Shown here in pieces: positions 52,787 to 62,050 of a DNA stretch of 64,000 bases. The notes under the pieces were generated by a model. It searched no databases, was not told the origin of the DNA, and saw nothing but the letters and a program-made list of their open reading frames with translations. The position numbers and the translations under genes were made by a program. The DNA lies in the NCBI RefSeq assembly GCF_000691525.1, contig NZ_JMDW01000022.1:34019-98018 (forward strand). Direction: 5' to 3'. The DNA is from Mycolicibacterium neoaurum ATCC 25795 (lineage in GTDB: Bacteria > Actinomycetota > Actinomycetes > Mycobacteriales > Mycobacteriaceae). Numbering within the stretch: position 1 is the stretch's first letter; each line of letters begins with the position of its first letter.

Positions 52787-53738
52787 ACGACCCACACCGG
52801 AGGAGATCATCCTCTACGAGAAGGAACGCCGGACCAAGATCGCGACCATCACGTTCAACCGGCCCGAGTTCCTCAACGCCCCTACGTCGATGGCGCGGCT
52901 GCGCTATGCCGACGTCCTGCGCGCCGCCAACGCCGACAACGACGTCAAGGTGGTCATCATCCGCGGTGTCGGGGACAACCTGGGCAGCGGTGCGGATCTG
53001 CCGGAGTTCATGGAGGGCAACGACAATCCCGCGGCCCGGCTGGCCGAGCTGCGACTGGAGGATGACGGTGTCGGCGAGGTGACCTACCCGCCCAAGGGCA
53101 CCTTCCGCAACGGCGCGACGATCAGTTCGTGGTATGCCAACTCCCAGGCCGGTAACCGCGCCCTGCAGGACTTCAAGAAGATTAGCATCGTCGAGGCCAA
53201 GGGTTACTGCTACGGCTGGCATTTCTATCAGTGCGCCGACGCCGACCTGGTGATCTCCAGTGACGACGCGCTGTTCGGTCATCCGTCGTTCCGCTATCAC
53301 GGCTGGGGGCCGCGGATGTGGACCTGGGTACAGATGATGGGGTTGCGCAAGTTCCAGGAGATGGTCTTCACCGGGCGGCCCTTCACCGCGGCCGAGATGT
53401 ATGACTGCAACTTCCTCAACAAGGTCGTCGCCCGGGACCAACTGGAGGGCGAGACGCAGAAGTACGCGTTGGCATGCGCCCGGAACAGGCCGGTGGACAC
53501 CGTGTTCCAGCAGAAGATGTTTTTCGAGATCTTCAAACAGCAGCAGGGTGAGTACATGGGCAGCCTGCTGAGCGCGTTCTTCGAGTCGATGGGCAACGGC
53601 GTGGCCAACGACAGCGACGATGATCTGGACATGTTCGAGTCGATCGACTCCGGTCTGTCGGCGGCCGTCAACGACAACGACAACAAGTTCCCACCGGACT
53701 TCCGGTTGTCCAAGAAGAACCGGGCGAAACCCGAATAG
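52779..53738 (+). CDS. Enoyl-CoA hydratase/isomerase family protein
   Basis: This 319-residue crotonase-fold protein has TKIATITFNRPEFLNAPTS, GDNLGSGADLPEFM (first oxyanion hole) and EAKGYCYGWHFYQCADADLV (second). It has a long insertion after the first motif, and resembles the other crotonase at 33721 in that feature. It is coupled to the M24-like gene by overlap and precedes the double CoA transferase by 3 bases. Confidence 0.85.
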   Translation: MSERPTPEEIILYEKERRTKIATITFNRPEFLNAPTSMARLRYADVLRAANADNDVKVVIIRGVGDNLGSGADLPEFMEGNDNPAARLAELRLEDDGVGEVTYPPKGTFRNGATISSWYANSQAGNRALQDFKKISIVEAKGYCYGWHFYQCADADLVISSDDALFGHPSFRYHGWGPRMWTWVQMMGLRKFQEMVFTGRPFTAAEMYDCNFLNKVVARDQLEGETQKYALACARNRPVDTVFQQKMFFEIFKQQQGEYMGSLLSAFFESMGNGVANDSDDDLDMFESIDSGLSAAVNDNDNKFPPDFRLSKKNRAKPE

Positions 53739-53741
53739 GCC

Positions 53742-56126
53742 ATGACCGCTCCACTTTCCGGATACACCGTCGTCGACCTGTCCACCGGTATCGCGGGCAA
53801 CTACTGCACCAAGCTACTCTCCGATGGTGGCGCCGACGTCATCAAGGTCGAGGGGCAGCAGGGCGATCCGCTGCGCCGCTGGTCGGCATCGGGGGCGCAG
53901 ATCGCCGCTGACGAGGACGGCGCACTCTTCCAATTCCTGGCCGGCGGGAAACGCAGTGTGATCGCCGACCCTGCCCTGCTGGATCGCTTGTTCGGCTCGG
54001 CAGACGCGGTGGTGTGGTCACCGGAGTCCGACGTGTCACCGCAGGATCTGCACCGCCGGTATCCACATCTGGTCGTCACTGCAATCTCACCGTTCGGTCT
54101 GGACGGACCGTGGCACGACCGGGCGGCCACCGAGTTCACCCTGCAGGCGTGGTCGGGCGGCGCAATTGGTATCGGTCGCGGCAGTCAGGACCGGGCACCG
54201 GTGCATGTCGGAGGTCAGGTGGGGGAGTGGGTGACCGGAGCCTATGCCGCGGCCATGACGCAGGCCTTCCGGATGCGCGCCCTGCGCGACGGGCACGGCG
54301 AACTGATAGATCTCTCGGCATTGGAAGCTCAGATCCTCTGCCTGACGTACTATCCCGTGACCTACTACGAGACGCTCGGCCGACCCTGGCGCAGCGAGCG
54401 TCGCCCGACGGTGCCGGGCGTGGCCGAAGCCGCCGACGGACTGGTGGGCCTCGGCTGCGGTACCGCCCAGCAGTGGCACGACCTGTGCGCCATGTCCGGG
54501 CACGACGACTGGATCGACGAAGACACCATGCTGACCATCACCGAGCAGGCAAACCTCCACGCCGAGGAGCTCTACGCCTGGCTGCGTGACCAGAACGTCG
54601 ACGATGTCCGCGACCTCGCCTCGGCGTTCCGCATTCCGAATTCACCGGTGGGCAATGGTGAAAATGTCACCGGGGTAGACCATTTCGTCGAGCGCGGCGC
54701 GTTCGTGCCCAACCCGCACGGCTTCGTCCAGCCCGCCCATCCGTACCGCATCGGCGGGGTGTCCCTGCGTCCGCCAAGTGCCGCCCCCGCGCTCGGCGCG
54801 CATACCGCCGAGGTCACCGCGAAGGCACCGGCCCCGCGTCGAGCACCGGCGGACCCGCCCGATCGGGACCGGTTGCCGTTCAGCGGTTTGCGTGTGCTGG
54901 ACATGACCACCTTCTGGGCCGGCCCGTCGTGCACCCACATCCTGGGCATGCTCGGCGCCGAGGTGATCCATCTCGAATCGACCGCACGTCCCGACGGCAC
55001 CCGGTTGATTGCGGGCATCCCGGCCAGCCAGGAACTGTGGTGGGAGCGGTCACCCATCTTCTCGGCGCTCAACACCAACAAGCTGGGGCTGACGCTGGAC
55101 TTCCAGACTGACCAGGGCCGGGATGTGCTGCGGCGTTTGATCGCTACCTGCGATGTCGTCGTGGAGAACTTCACGCCGCGGGTCATCGATCAGATCGGAC
55201 TGGACTTCGAGTCGGTGCGTCAGATGCGTGACGGCATCATCATGTTGCGCATGCCGGGCTTCGGGCTGGACGGTCCGTGGCGGGACAACCCGGCGTTCGC
55301 TTACATCATCGAGGACGCCACCGGCCTGAGCTGGCTCACCGGGTTTCCGGACCGCACCCCGTTCGAGCCCTATTCGGTCGGTGATCCCAATGCCGGCATC
55401 CATGCGCTCAACGCGCTGCTGCTGGCACTCGAACACCACCGTCGAACCGGCCAGGCCGTACTCGTCGAATCCGCGATGGCCGATGCCGCTCTGAACATCG
55501 CCGCCGAGCAGGTGATCGAATTCTCCGCCTACGGTGCGCTGTTGCAGCGTGACGGCAACCGGGGGCCGGCTGCCGCGCCGCAGAACATCTACCGATGCGC
55601 CGATATCGACGAGTTCGGCCGCGCCGACAGTTGGGTGGCGGTCGCGGTGGCCACCGATGCGCACTGGAAGGCGCTGCGGGAGGCCCTGGGTGCACCGGAA
55701 TGGACCGCCGCCGAGGCATTGACCACCCACGCCGGTCGGGTGGCACAGCACGATCTGATCGACGAACACCTCGCGGACTGGTGTGCGACCCGCAGCGGTG
55801 ACGATATCGTCGAGACCCTCTGGACGGCGGGGGTGCCGGTCGCGAAAGTGATGCAGCCCCACCGGCAAACCGAGTTGCCGCAGCTGCAACACCGCCGCTT
55901 CTTCGAGTACGTCGGACACCCGGTGAATTCGGCGGCTCCGCACAGCACGCTGCCGATCGCGCTGTCACGAGGACCCGCCGAGTTCCACCGCGCAGCGGCG
56001 CCCACGCTCGGCGAGCACAATCAGGAACTGCTGGCTCAGCTGGGCCTCACACCCGAGGAAATCGCGGTACTCGAAGATCTCGGCGTGATCGGCACCGAGC
56101 CCGGCAGCCGCAAGGTGGCACGTTAG
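53742..56126 (+). CDS. Double-length class III CoA transferase (two fused CaiB/BaiF units)
   Basis: This 794-residue protein contains two complete class III CoA-transferase units in tandem (about 1-375 and 385-790). Each has the start motif (TVVDLSTGIAGNYCTKLL; RVLDMTTFWAGPSCTHIL) and an AEVI/ADVIKVE-type strand. The catalytic aspartate region reads IDLSALEAQ in the first unit, with Glu where Asp is usual, and ESAMADAALN with Asp in the second. Because class III enzymes are interlocked dimers, the fusion could be a one-chain dimer with a single working site. Confidence 0.88.
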   Translation: MTAPLSGYTVVDLSTGIAGNYCTKLLSDGGADVIKVEGQQGDPLRRWSASGAQIAADEDGALFQFLAGGKRSVIADPALLDRLFGSADAVVWSPESDVSPQDLHRRYPHLVVTAISPFGLDGPWHDRAATEFTLQAWSGGAIGIGRGSQDRAPVHVGGQVGEWVTGAYAAAMTQAFRMRALRDGHGELIDLSALEAQILCLTYYPVTYYETLGRPWRSERRPTVPGVAEAADGLVGLGCGTAQQWHDLCAMSGHDDWIDEDTMLTITEQANLHAEELYAWLRDQNVDDVRDLASAFRIPNSPVGNGENVTGVDHFVERGAFVPNPHGFVQPAHPYRIGGVSLRPPSAAPALGAHTAEVTAKAPAPRRAPADPPDRDRLPFSGLRVLDMTTFWAGPSCTHILGMLGAEVIHLESTARPDGTRLIAGIPASQELWWERSPIFSALNTNKLGLTLDFQTDQGRDVLRRLIATCDVVVENFTPRVIDQIGLDFESVRQMRDGIIMLRMPGFGLDGPWRDNPAFAYIIEDATGLSWLTGFPDRTPFEPYSVGDPNAGIHALNALLLALEHHRRTGQAVLVESAMADAALNIAAEQVIEFSAYGALLQRDGNRGPAAAPQNIYRCADIDEFGRADSWVAVAVATDAHWKALREALGAPEWTAAEALTTHAGRVAQHDLIDEHLADWCATRSGDDIVETLWTAGVPVAKVMQPHRQTELPQLQHRRFFEYVGHPVNSAAPHSTLPIALSRGPAEFHRAAAPTLGEHNQELLAQLGLTPEEIAVLEDLGVIGTEPGSRKVAR

Positions 56127-56174
56127 CCGGATCGGCTCTCACTGTTCAGTTTTCAAGGTGCTTCGAGGCTTTTG

Positions 56175-57536
56175 TTACGCGGCGGCCGGTAGGTCGGTCA
56201 TGGTGCGTCGGTTGTGCGATCGCAGATGCTGGGGTTCGGGCTCACCTGGCTTCTGCGGTGGGATGAACCAGGGGTGTCGGTCACGGCCGAGGTAGACCTG
56301 CCAACCACCGTGGTGGATCAGGCTGTGGTGCAGCCGACACAGCAGCACACCGTTGTCCAGACTCGTTGTCCCGCCGTGGCTCCAGGGTTGGATGTGGTGG
56401 GCATCGCACCAGGACACCGGCCGACCGCAGCCTGGGTGCGCGCACCCGCCGTCGCGCACGCCCAGCGCTTTGCGGATTGTTGGGGTGAACAACCGCTCGG
56501 CGCGGCCGACATCGAGCGGCACCCCGGAGTAATCGACGATCACATTGGTCAGGTTGGAATCGCAGGCAATCAGGTCCGCGGTCGCCGCGCTGACGGGTCC
56601 GCCGAAGCCGAGCCGGTCGACGGCCTCGTCCCCGCTCACACCACGCCGGTCGACCGACCCGTCCGCGCGCATTCCCACCGCCGAGTCGGGCCGGATCAAC
56701 GTGACGTGCGGCAGCACCCCGCCGGACATCGGCCGTGTCGAATGCGACAGATAGGTGCGCAGGATCTGCCCGATTGCATCCCCCCGACGTTTCTCGATCG
56801 GCCGGGGGTCCGGTGACCCGTCTGGCAGCGGGACCGGCCGGCAGAGCGGGTCCAGCGAAGCGCACAGCTCTTCGCCGGTTCCGACGTCGAGGTTGAGGGT
56901 GGCCTCGTAGCGGCCCTCCTCGCCCAAAACCAGCGTCATGGTGTTGAGGTCGGTGTCCTCGGCGACGGGTACCGCCCGCTCGTCCTGGGGTAGATCTGCG
57001 GTGCGGTCGATGCCGATCGCCCGGGCTTTTTTGGCGACTTCGGCCGGGGTGGTCTGGGTCATCAGCTTGGTGACTACGCTCGCCCGATCCTGCTCGGAGA
57101 GCTCGGTTCTGGCATTGATGTGGGTGACGCCTTTGCCGACGGCGTCGGCGAACTCGATCCCGACCCCACCCAGCCGTTGCGCGGTGGTCAACGCCGGTAA
57201 CAGGTGCGCCGCCCGGCCCACCCGTACCGCGCGCACCGCCGCCCCTGGCGCCATGCCCAGCAGGGACAGCAGATCGGTGCCCGTCTTCACATGCCGCCGC
57301 GCCGGCACCCCCGCGCGTTCAGCAGCCGCGACCGCCGACGCGACAACGAACGCCAGCAGATTGCCCGCCGTGACCGCCGCAGCCAACACCGCCAACAGCG
57401 CCTCGTCATCAACAACCGGCCGCGGACACTCCAACATATGAAACAACGTGCGATGCGCAGCATCGGCCGGGACCTCGGCCGGAGCCAGATCATCGATCAG
57501 CGCATCAACAAAACAACTCACATCGCTGGCGTCCAT
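56175..57536 (-). CDS. DUF222 / HNH endonuclease (13E12 family)
   Basis: This 453-residue protein has an N-terminal DUF222 domain (about 20-320) and a C-terminal HNH nuclease motif (CAHPGCGRPVSWCDAHHI, then DNGVLLCRLHHSLIHHG). This is the 13E12 repeat family spread through mycobacterial genomes. ATG 57536 is the likely start. An SOS box 153 bases upstream suggests LexA control, as described for 13E12 genes of M. tuberculosis. It separates the CoA-transferase operon from decayed genes, so it may mark a mobile or recombined spot. Confidence 0.9.
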   Translation of the reverse strand: MDASDVSCFVDALIDDLAPAEVPADAAHRTLFHMLECPRPVVDDEALLAVLAAAVTAGNLLAFVVASAVAAAERAGVPARRHVKTGTDLLSLLGMAPGAAVRAVRVGRAAHLLPALTTAQRLGGVGIEFADAVGKGVTHINARTELSEQDRASVVTKLMTQTTPAEVAKKARAIGIDRTADLPQDERAVPVAEDTDLNTMTLVLGEEGRYEATLNLDVGTGEELCASLDPLCRPVPLPDGSPDPRPIEKRRGDAIGQILRTYLSHSTRPMSGGVLPHVTLIRPDSAVGMRADGSVDRRGVSGDEAVDRLGFGGPVSAATADLIACDSNLTNVIVDYSGVPLDVGRAERLFTPTIRKALGVRDGGCAHPGCGRPVSWCDAHHIQPWSHGGTTSLDNGVLLCRLHHSLIHHGGWQVYLGRDRHPWFIPPQKPGEPEPQHLRSHNRRTMTDLPAAA

Positions 57537-57900
57537 CACGGGACCCAACCTTTCGGACAAGGCCAACACACACTCGCCCCCACAAGGGCACTACGGCCCG
57601 ATCGGACCCTCGTCAGGGTCGGTCGAACCTTCTCGGCGGCGTGGTGCCGCCGACACGGGCTCACCTGGAGAGTGGGAGCCACTTTGCTTCGAACTTGTGT
57701 TCGAGTCTACGCCGGAAGTGGCGGCCGCGCAAGCACTTTCTCGAAGAACTCGGGACCGGCCGAGTCGAGGCTGGGATGCGCTTGATGCGCAGATTCGGTG
57801 TGCCTTTTCGTGGGTCCACTGTGTGCGCGTTGTCCGGGTGGCCGCGACACGGCTCGGTATGCGCCGGGCGAACCCGTCAACCCCGGCGCCCGCTCCGGTC
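57537..57900. other. Leader of the HNH gene, no other gene seen
   Basis: These 364 bases lie between the HNH gene start and the end of the decayed phosphotransferase. They hold an SOS box but no convincing reading frame or RNA gene. Confidence 0.5.
57689..57704. promoter_or_regulatory. SOS box (LexA site)
   Basis: TCGAAC-TTGT-GTTCGA, a perfect match to the mycobacterial LexA consensus TCGAAC-N4-GTTCGA. It lies upstream of the HNH/DUF222 gene, read on the minus strand. Confidence 0.85.
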
Positions 57901-58880
57901 TTACCTGGGCACGCGTCCCAACAACACCCCGACATCCTTGGTTCCCCACAGGTGCAGCACATTCGACAGCATCAGCAACGGCGCCCGCACCGCCTCGGTG
58001 CCGCTGATCCGTGGATCGCGCCGATCGACCACGTCGGCCAGATCCGGAATCGCCGCGCACAATGCGAGGGGTGTCCAGGAGCCAGGCCACCCCATCACGA
58101 CGGCGTAGAGCACCAACTGGGTTCGCAGCAGCGCGGTATCGAGCTCGGGTCCACCGACAGTGGTGAATTCGATCGCGAAGTGTTCGAGCAGATCAACCAG
58201 GTGCTCACGCCACAGATCGGTCTCCGCGCTGCACAGCGCACCCCACAGCGCCATGGCCACGTTCATCACGCTGACGCAGCCCCAGTCCATCAGCCCGCAG
58301 CGCAGCGCCCCGTCGGAATCTCGCCAGAACCACGCGTTGTCCACGTTGGCATTCCAATGACACAGCGCGTTGTGGGCGCCGGTGTCCTGCAGCCAGGCCA
58401 GTATCTCGTCCTCGGCCGCCGCCACCCGTGCGACATCGTCGAGCGGGCGGTCAGCGAATGCGGTCACATCGGGCAACAGACCCGGGTGGGCCGCGCCGAA
58501 ATCCCTTACCCGCCAGACACGGTCGAGCAGTTCGGCATCGTCGCACCGGATACGTTTGCCGACGCTCACCCGCTCGGCATCGAACGCGAACTCGTCATTC
58601 ACCGAGGCAGGCAACCGACCCGACCGGTGCGCGCCGGCCAACCGGGCCACCCCGGTCAGCAGCGCGCGGTAGTGGCCGAGCTGATCGGGCATCGCGTAGT
58701 CACGCATTTCTCGTAGTGCCGCTCGACATTTCCGCTGCCGTAACCGATGCGTTGGGTCACCAGGATGCCGGTGCAGGTGTGTCGTCCTGATAGGCACCGA
58801 ACAGGCAGACCGGCACCGGTACCGGCAGCACTACGGCCGCCGACAGCGCGGCGAATCGAATTTCGAGGTCCATCTGGGTC
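57901..58880 (-). pseudogene. Decayed aminoglycoside-phosphotransferase-like gene
   Basis: The 3' part reads as a kinase C-lobe (ALCHWNANVDNAWFWRDSDG then CGLMDWGCVSV), but the N-terminal half is in other frames. From about 58880 one frame gives VPVPVCLFGAYQDD. A 2-base GT duplication near 58777-58780 shifts to TGILVTQRIGYGSGNVERHY, and a missing base near 58703 shifts to DYAMPDQLGHYRALL. The N-lobe before this is absent. So it is a broken APH/choline-kinase-like gene, cut off at its 5' end by the SDR remnant. Confidence 0.7.
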
Positions 58881-59074
58881 CTGCCCCGGTCGCGGCACGC
58901 AACCCGTCATCGTCGAAAAGGCATACCATAGCAACGCTGTACGTCCAAGTCGTCGATGCCGCGGGTGTCGCTGGTGCGGCGCAGCAACACCCGGACATCA
59001 TCACCGCGCCGGGTCAGTTGACGGGTGACGTGGGATCCGAGAAACACGCTGGCACCCATCACCAGGGTGGTCAC
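58881..59074 (-). pseudogene. 5' remnant of an NAD(P)-dependent epimerase/DFR-like gene
   Basis: GTG 59074 overlaps the stop of the epimerase gene upstream (TAGTG). Translation gives TTLVMGASVFLGSHVTRQLT and then RTSDTRGIDDLDVQRCYG, the N-terminus of a dihydroflavonol-reductase-like SDR. The glycine of GASGFLGS is changed to Val. The frame stops at 58907; another frame continues as FDDDGLRAAT before the sequence turns into the phosphotransferase remnant. A deletion that joined two genes is the simplest reading. Confidence 0.65.
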
Positions 59075-60141
59075 TAGGGCGGGGAGTCGACGCTGGTGTC
59101 ACCGAGCCTGGCGCTCAGCGCCCCCCACGGATCGGCATACCGGCCCGGCGCGCCACGGTAGGCGCCTTGCCGTCTCACAAAGGCCCGCGCCAATGGGGCG
59201 ATCAGTCGCGATGGGTACCGCTTCCAGCCGGTCTGTACCCGGATCTCGTCGAGCATGTCGGGCCAGGAATGGTGTTGGAACTTCAACAGTTCCTGGGCTC
59301 TGGTGGTGTCCATCCAGTCGGTGATGAACCAGTCGTCATCACTGGCCGGATCACCCGGTCTGCCCGCAGGCAGTACCCCGGGCATCCCGCGCGCCGCCGC
59401 CAATGCCGCACCGACATCCCCTTGGCGCATGCGGTGGGTTTCGTCACCGGCGATCAGCAAGATCTCACCGACCGCGTCGGCGACCGTGGCCGCGGCGAAC
59501 GCACTCGCCACATCCCGGACATCGACCATGTGGATGCGATTGTCGGTGGGCAGCGCACTCTCGAAGTACAGCGCGTCCATGGTGAACGGAAGCGCGGACA
59601 GATCGGTGCTCATCACCCCGCCGAGGCGCAGCACGACCCACGGCAACGACGAGGCCCGCACGTACGCTTCGGATTCCAACTTGTGCTGCCCGTACAGTTC
59701 GGTGGGCCGCGGGGGAGTGTCCGCGCGCACCGGGTCCGGATTGCGGTGGGGATTGCGGGATCCGTACACGGCGTTGCTGGACGCCTGCACGAACCGTGGA
59801 GGCTCGGCGGCGGCCGAGGCGATGTCGACCAGGGTTCTGGTGGCATCGACGTTGACCCGACGGGCCAGCGCCCGGTTGCGGTAGATCGGCGGCGGAATCA
59901 CCGCGGCGAGATGAACGATCGCCTCCGGAGCGATCTCGTCGATCAGCCGCTGCACCTCGGCAGGTGCGGTCAAGTCCGCCCACTGCGCGCGGGCGCCGCT
60001 CGGAAGGTCTTGCGCCTTGGCCCGATTGGTCTCGGTGCCGAGGTCGGTGGCGACCACGGCACGGCCCTCGGCGGCCAATGCCCTGACAGTCGCCGACCCG
60101 ACCAGTCCGAACGCCCCGGTGACCAGGACGGTGTCGGACAT
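59074..60141 (-). CDS. NAD-dependent epimerase/dehydratase family protein
   Basis: This 355-residue extended SDR has VLVTGAFGLVGSATVRALAA, IVHLAAVIPPP, SSNAVYGSRNPH and the active YGQHKLESE (Tyr-x3-Lys). It may oxidise a hydroxyl next to a ring or act like a 3beta-hydroxysteroid dehydrogenase; sugar epimerase activity is less likely in this setting. It lies 3 bases downstream of the mycofactocin-type SDR gene in the same operon. Confidence 0.85.
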   Translation of the reverse strand: MSDTVLVTGAFGLVGSATVRALAAEGRAVVATDLGTETNRAKAQDLPSGARAQWADLTAPAEVQRLIDEIAPEAIVHLAAVIPPPIYRNRALARRVNVDATRTLVDIASAAAEPPRFVQASSNAVYGSRNPHRNPDPVRADTPPRPTELYGQHKLESEAYVRASSLPWVVLRLGGVMSTDLSALPFTMDALYFESALPTDNRIHMVDVRDVASAFAAATVADAVGEILLIAGDETHRMRQGDVGAALAAARGMPGVLPAGRPGDPASDDDWFITDWMDTTRAQELLKFQHHSWPDMLDEIRVQTGWKRYPSRLIAPLARAFVRRQGAYRGAPGRYADPWGALSARLGDTSVDSPP

Positions 60142-60144
60142 CGG

Positions 60145-60990
60145 CTACTTCAGGCAGCTACCGGCGTCCACCGGCAGTGTGACGCCGGTGACGTAGCGGG
60201 CCTCGTCGGATGCCAGGAACAGCACGGCATTGCTGATGTCCACCGCGTCCACCCAGGGCACCGGCAGGGTGTGGAACAGCTGGCAGATCGGCGCCATGTC
60301 GTCGGGTCCCGGATTCTCCAGGTCGGGCCGGAACATCTTGAACGTGCCCTCGTTGTGCAGCATCTGGGTGCTGACGTGGGTCGGGTGCACCGAGTTGGCG
60401 CGAATGTTGTGCTGGCCCAGTTCGACGGCGAAGCCTCGCATCAGGCCGACCACGCCGTGCTTGGCGGCCACATAGTTGCCGCAGTGCGGGTAGGCCTTGA
60501 GCCCGCCGACCGAGCTGGTGAGAATGATCGACCCGCCGCGTCCGCCGGCGATGATATGCGGCACAGCGGCTTTCACGGACTTCCAGACACCCGAGAGGTT
60601 GATGTCGATCATCTCGTCCCAGTCGAGTTCGCTGGTCTCGTGTAGCACGTCGCCACCGTTGCCGATGCCGGCGTTGGCAACCACGATGTCGAGGCGGCCG
60701 AGTTGTTCGACGCCGCTGTCGACGGCGGCCTTCACCGCGGCTGCATCGCGGACGTCGACTTCTGCGGTGACGATGCGGCGGTTGAGTCCCTTGACCAGAT
60801 TCGCGGTCTCGGCCAGATCGTCGGGGGTCGAGGCGGGGATGGCGGTGTCGACGCCGGGCCGGATCGGGCCGGCGATGTCGATGGCGATGATATCGGCGCC
60901 CTCTTCGGCGAGCCGGACGGCGTGGCTACGGCCCTGTCCGCGTGCTGCGCCGGTGATGAATGCGACCTTGCCTTCTACCCGCCCTGCCAT
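60145..60990 (-). CDS. Mycofactocin-coupled-type SDR
   Basis: This 281-residue SDR has the signature GKVAFITGAARGQGRSHAVRL and the acidic DIIAIDIAGPI stretch. The long insertion after it (PASTPDDLAETANLVKG) marks mycofactocin-coupled SDRs with a tightly held NAD. IILTSSVGGLKAYPHCGNYV and AAKHG give the Ser-Tyr-Lys set. Such enzymes oxidise alcohols and pass electrons to mycofactocin. Its promoter has a near-perfect GAGAAT operator. Confidence 0.9.
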   Translation of the reverse strand: MAGRVEGKVAFITGAARGQGRSHAVRLAEEGADIIAIDIAGPIRPGVDTAIPASTPDDLAETANLVKGLNRRIVTAEVDVRDAAAVKAAVDSGVEQLGRLDIVVANAGIGNGGDVLHETSELDWDEMIDINLSGVWKSVKAAVPHIIAGGRGGSIILTSSVGGLKAYPHCGNYVAAKHGVVGLMRGFAVELGQHNIRANSVHPTHVSTQMLHNEGTFKMFRPDLENPGPDDMAPICQLFHTLPVPWVDAVDISNAVLFLASDEARYVTGVTLPVDAGSCLK

Positions 60991-61108
60991 GGTTCCTCGA
61001 TTCTGCGCTGATTTCGTGGCCTGCTTGGCACTTGCTCAGCACTCTGTCATCGGCAGGATGCGGTGTCAATGACAGATTCATATGTGAACATTTTTGCTCT
61101 CTCATAAA

Positions 61109-61123
61109 GAGAACAAGATTCTC
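61109..61123. promoter_or_regulatory. Near-perfect GAGAAT operator before the mycofactocin-type SDR
   Basis: GAGAAC-AAG-ATTCTC, 11 of 12 arm bases. It lies between the TetR stop (61162) and the SDR start (60990), so it should serve the SDR-epimerase operon. Confidence 0.65.
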
Positions 61124-61161
61124 GTAGCGGCACGACGAGAACCGCGCTTCAGAAGCGCGAG

Positions 61162-61815
61162 TCAGTCCTCGGTGGCGAAGCCGTGCGCCACGAAATCCCA
61201 GACTTCGGCCGCGGTGATCGGCTTGTTGGTGGCATCGTCGCTGCCGCTGGACTGGGCGACGAACATGACGGTCTGCATCGTCATCGCCGCCATCCGCCGG
61301 GGATTGACCGACGGACGCAGTCGGCCGGCGGCAGCCGCTTCTTCCATCAACTCCGTCAGCAGCACCAGCAGTGGCGCGTGGGCCACCTTCACCTCGGAAG
61401 GATGTGACACCAGCAGTCGGGGCGCGAAGTCGGTGAACAACGGACGTTTGGCTGTCGGGTCGGGGCGCGAGGACTCGAACAACAGCTCGATGGCGACCTT
61501 GAGCCGTTCGGTCGGGTCGGTATGACCGGCCGTCGCCGCGCGAATCTGGTCTGCCGACCGACTGAGGGCGTCCTCGAACAGCGCGAGCAGCAACTCATGC
61601 TTGCCGTCGAACTGGAGATAGAAGCTGCGTAGCGACTGGCGCGAGCGGTCGACGACCTCCTGCACCGTGAAATCGGTGCTGCCCTTTTCGATGATGATCG
61701 ACTGGGCAGCGTCGAGGAAACGCTGGACACGTTGAGCGGCGCGGAGTTTGGCGGTCTTGATGGACCGCTCGACGGCGCGCTGCTTCCAGGCGGGTTCCTC
61801 GCTTGCGCTGGTCAC
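61162..61815 (-). CDS. TetR-family regulator, candidate controller of the GAGAAT regulon
   Basis: This 217-residue protein has a TetR helix-turn-helix (residues about 27-75: AAQSIIIEKGSTDFTVQEVV and SRQSLRSFYLQFDGKHELLL) and a ligand domain. The GTG at 61815 is preferred, with AGAGGCGAGG upstream; GTG/ATG sites further out extend to 61872. A perfect GAGAAT-ACT-ATTCTC lies about 115 bases upstream and a second site downstream, before the SDR. This autoregulatory position makes it the best candidate for the protein that binds all copies of the motif. Confidence 0.87.
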   Translation of the reverse strand: MTSASEEPAWKQRAVERSIKTAKLRAAQRVQRFLDAAQSIIIEKGSTDFTVQEVVDRSRQSLRSFYLQFDGKHELLLALFEDALSRSADQIRAATAGHTDPTERLKVAIELLFESSRPDPTAKRPLFTDFAPRLLVSHPSEVKVAHAPLLVLLTELMEEAAAAGRLRPSVNPRRMAAMTMQTVMFVAQSSGSDDATNKPITAAEVWDFVAHGFATED

Positions 61816-61928
61816 CGACGCCTCGCCTCTGGGGAGAACATGAATGGACTGTACCGGAGAATACCCAGGCATTGCCGCGCTCCACCCCCTCTCGACGTGC
61901 GTGTCGGAGACTCAAGCTTCCTCATAGA

Positions 61929-61943
61929 GAGAATACTATTCTC
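61929..61943. promoter_or_regulatory. Perfect GAGAAT-N3-ATTCTC operator before the TetR gene
   Basis: GAGAAT-ACT-ATTCTC, perfect 6-3-6 inverted repeat upstream of the TetR gene. Together with the copy at 61109 it shares the flanking bases CTCATA-x-A directly before the palindrome. Confidence 0.8.
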
Positions 61944-62050
61944 AAGTTCGCAGTTTCAGAAGGGCTACCGGGAAACACGCGTTTCCGGCCGAGGGTGGGC
62001 TCGGCTCCCCGAGAAAGCTCCGGTACCTGGTGAAAGCTGGTGTGTTTTGC

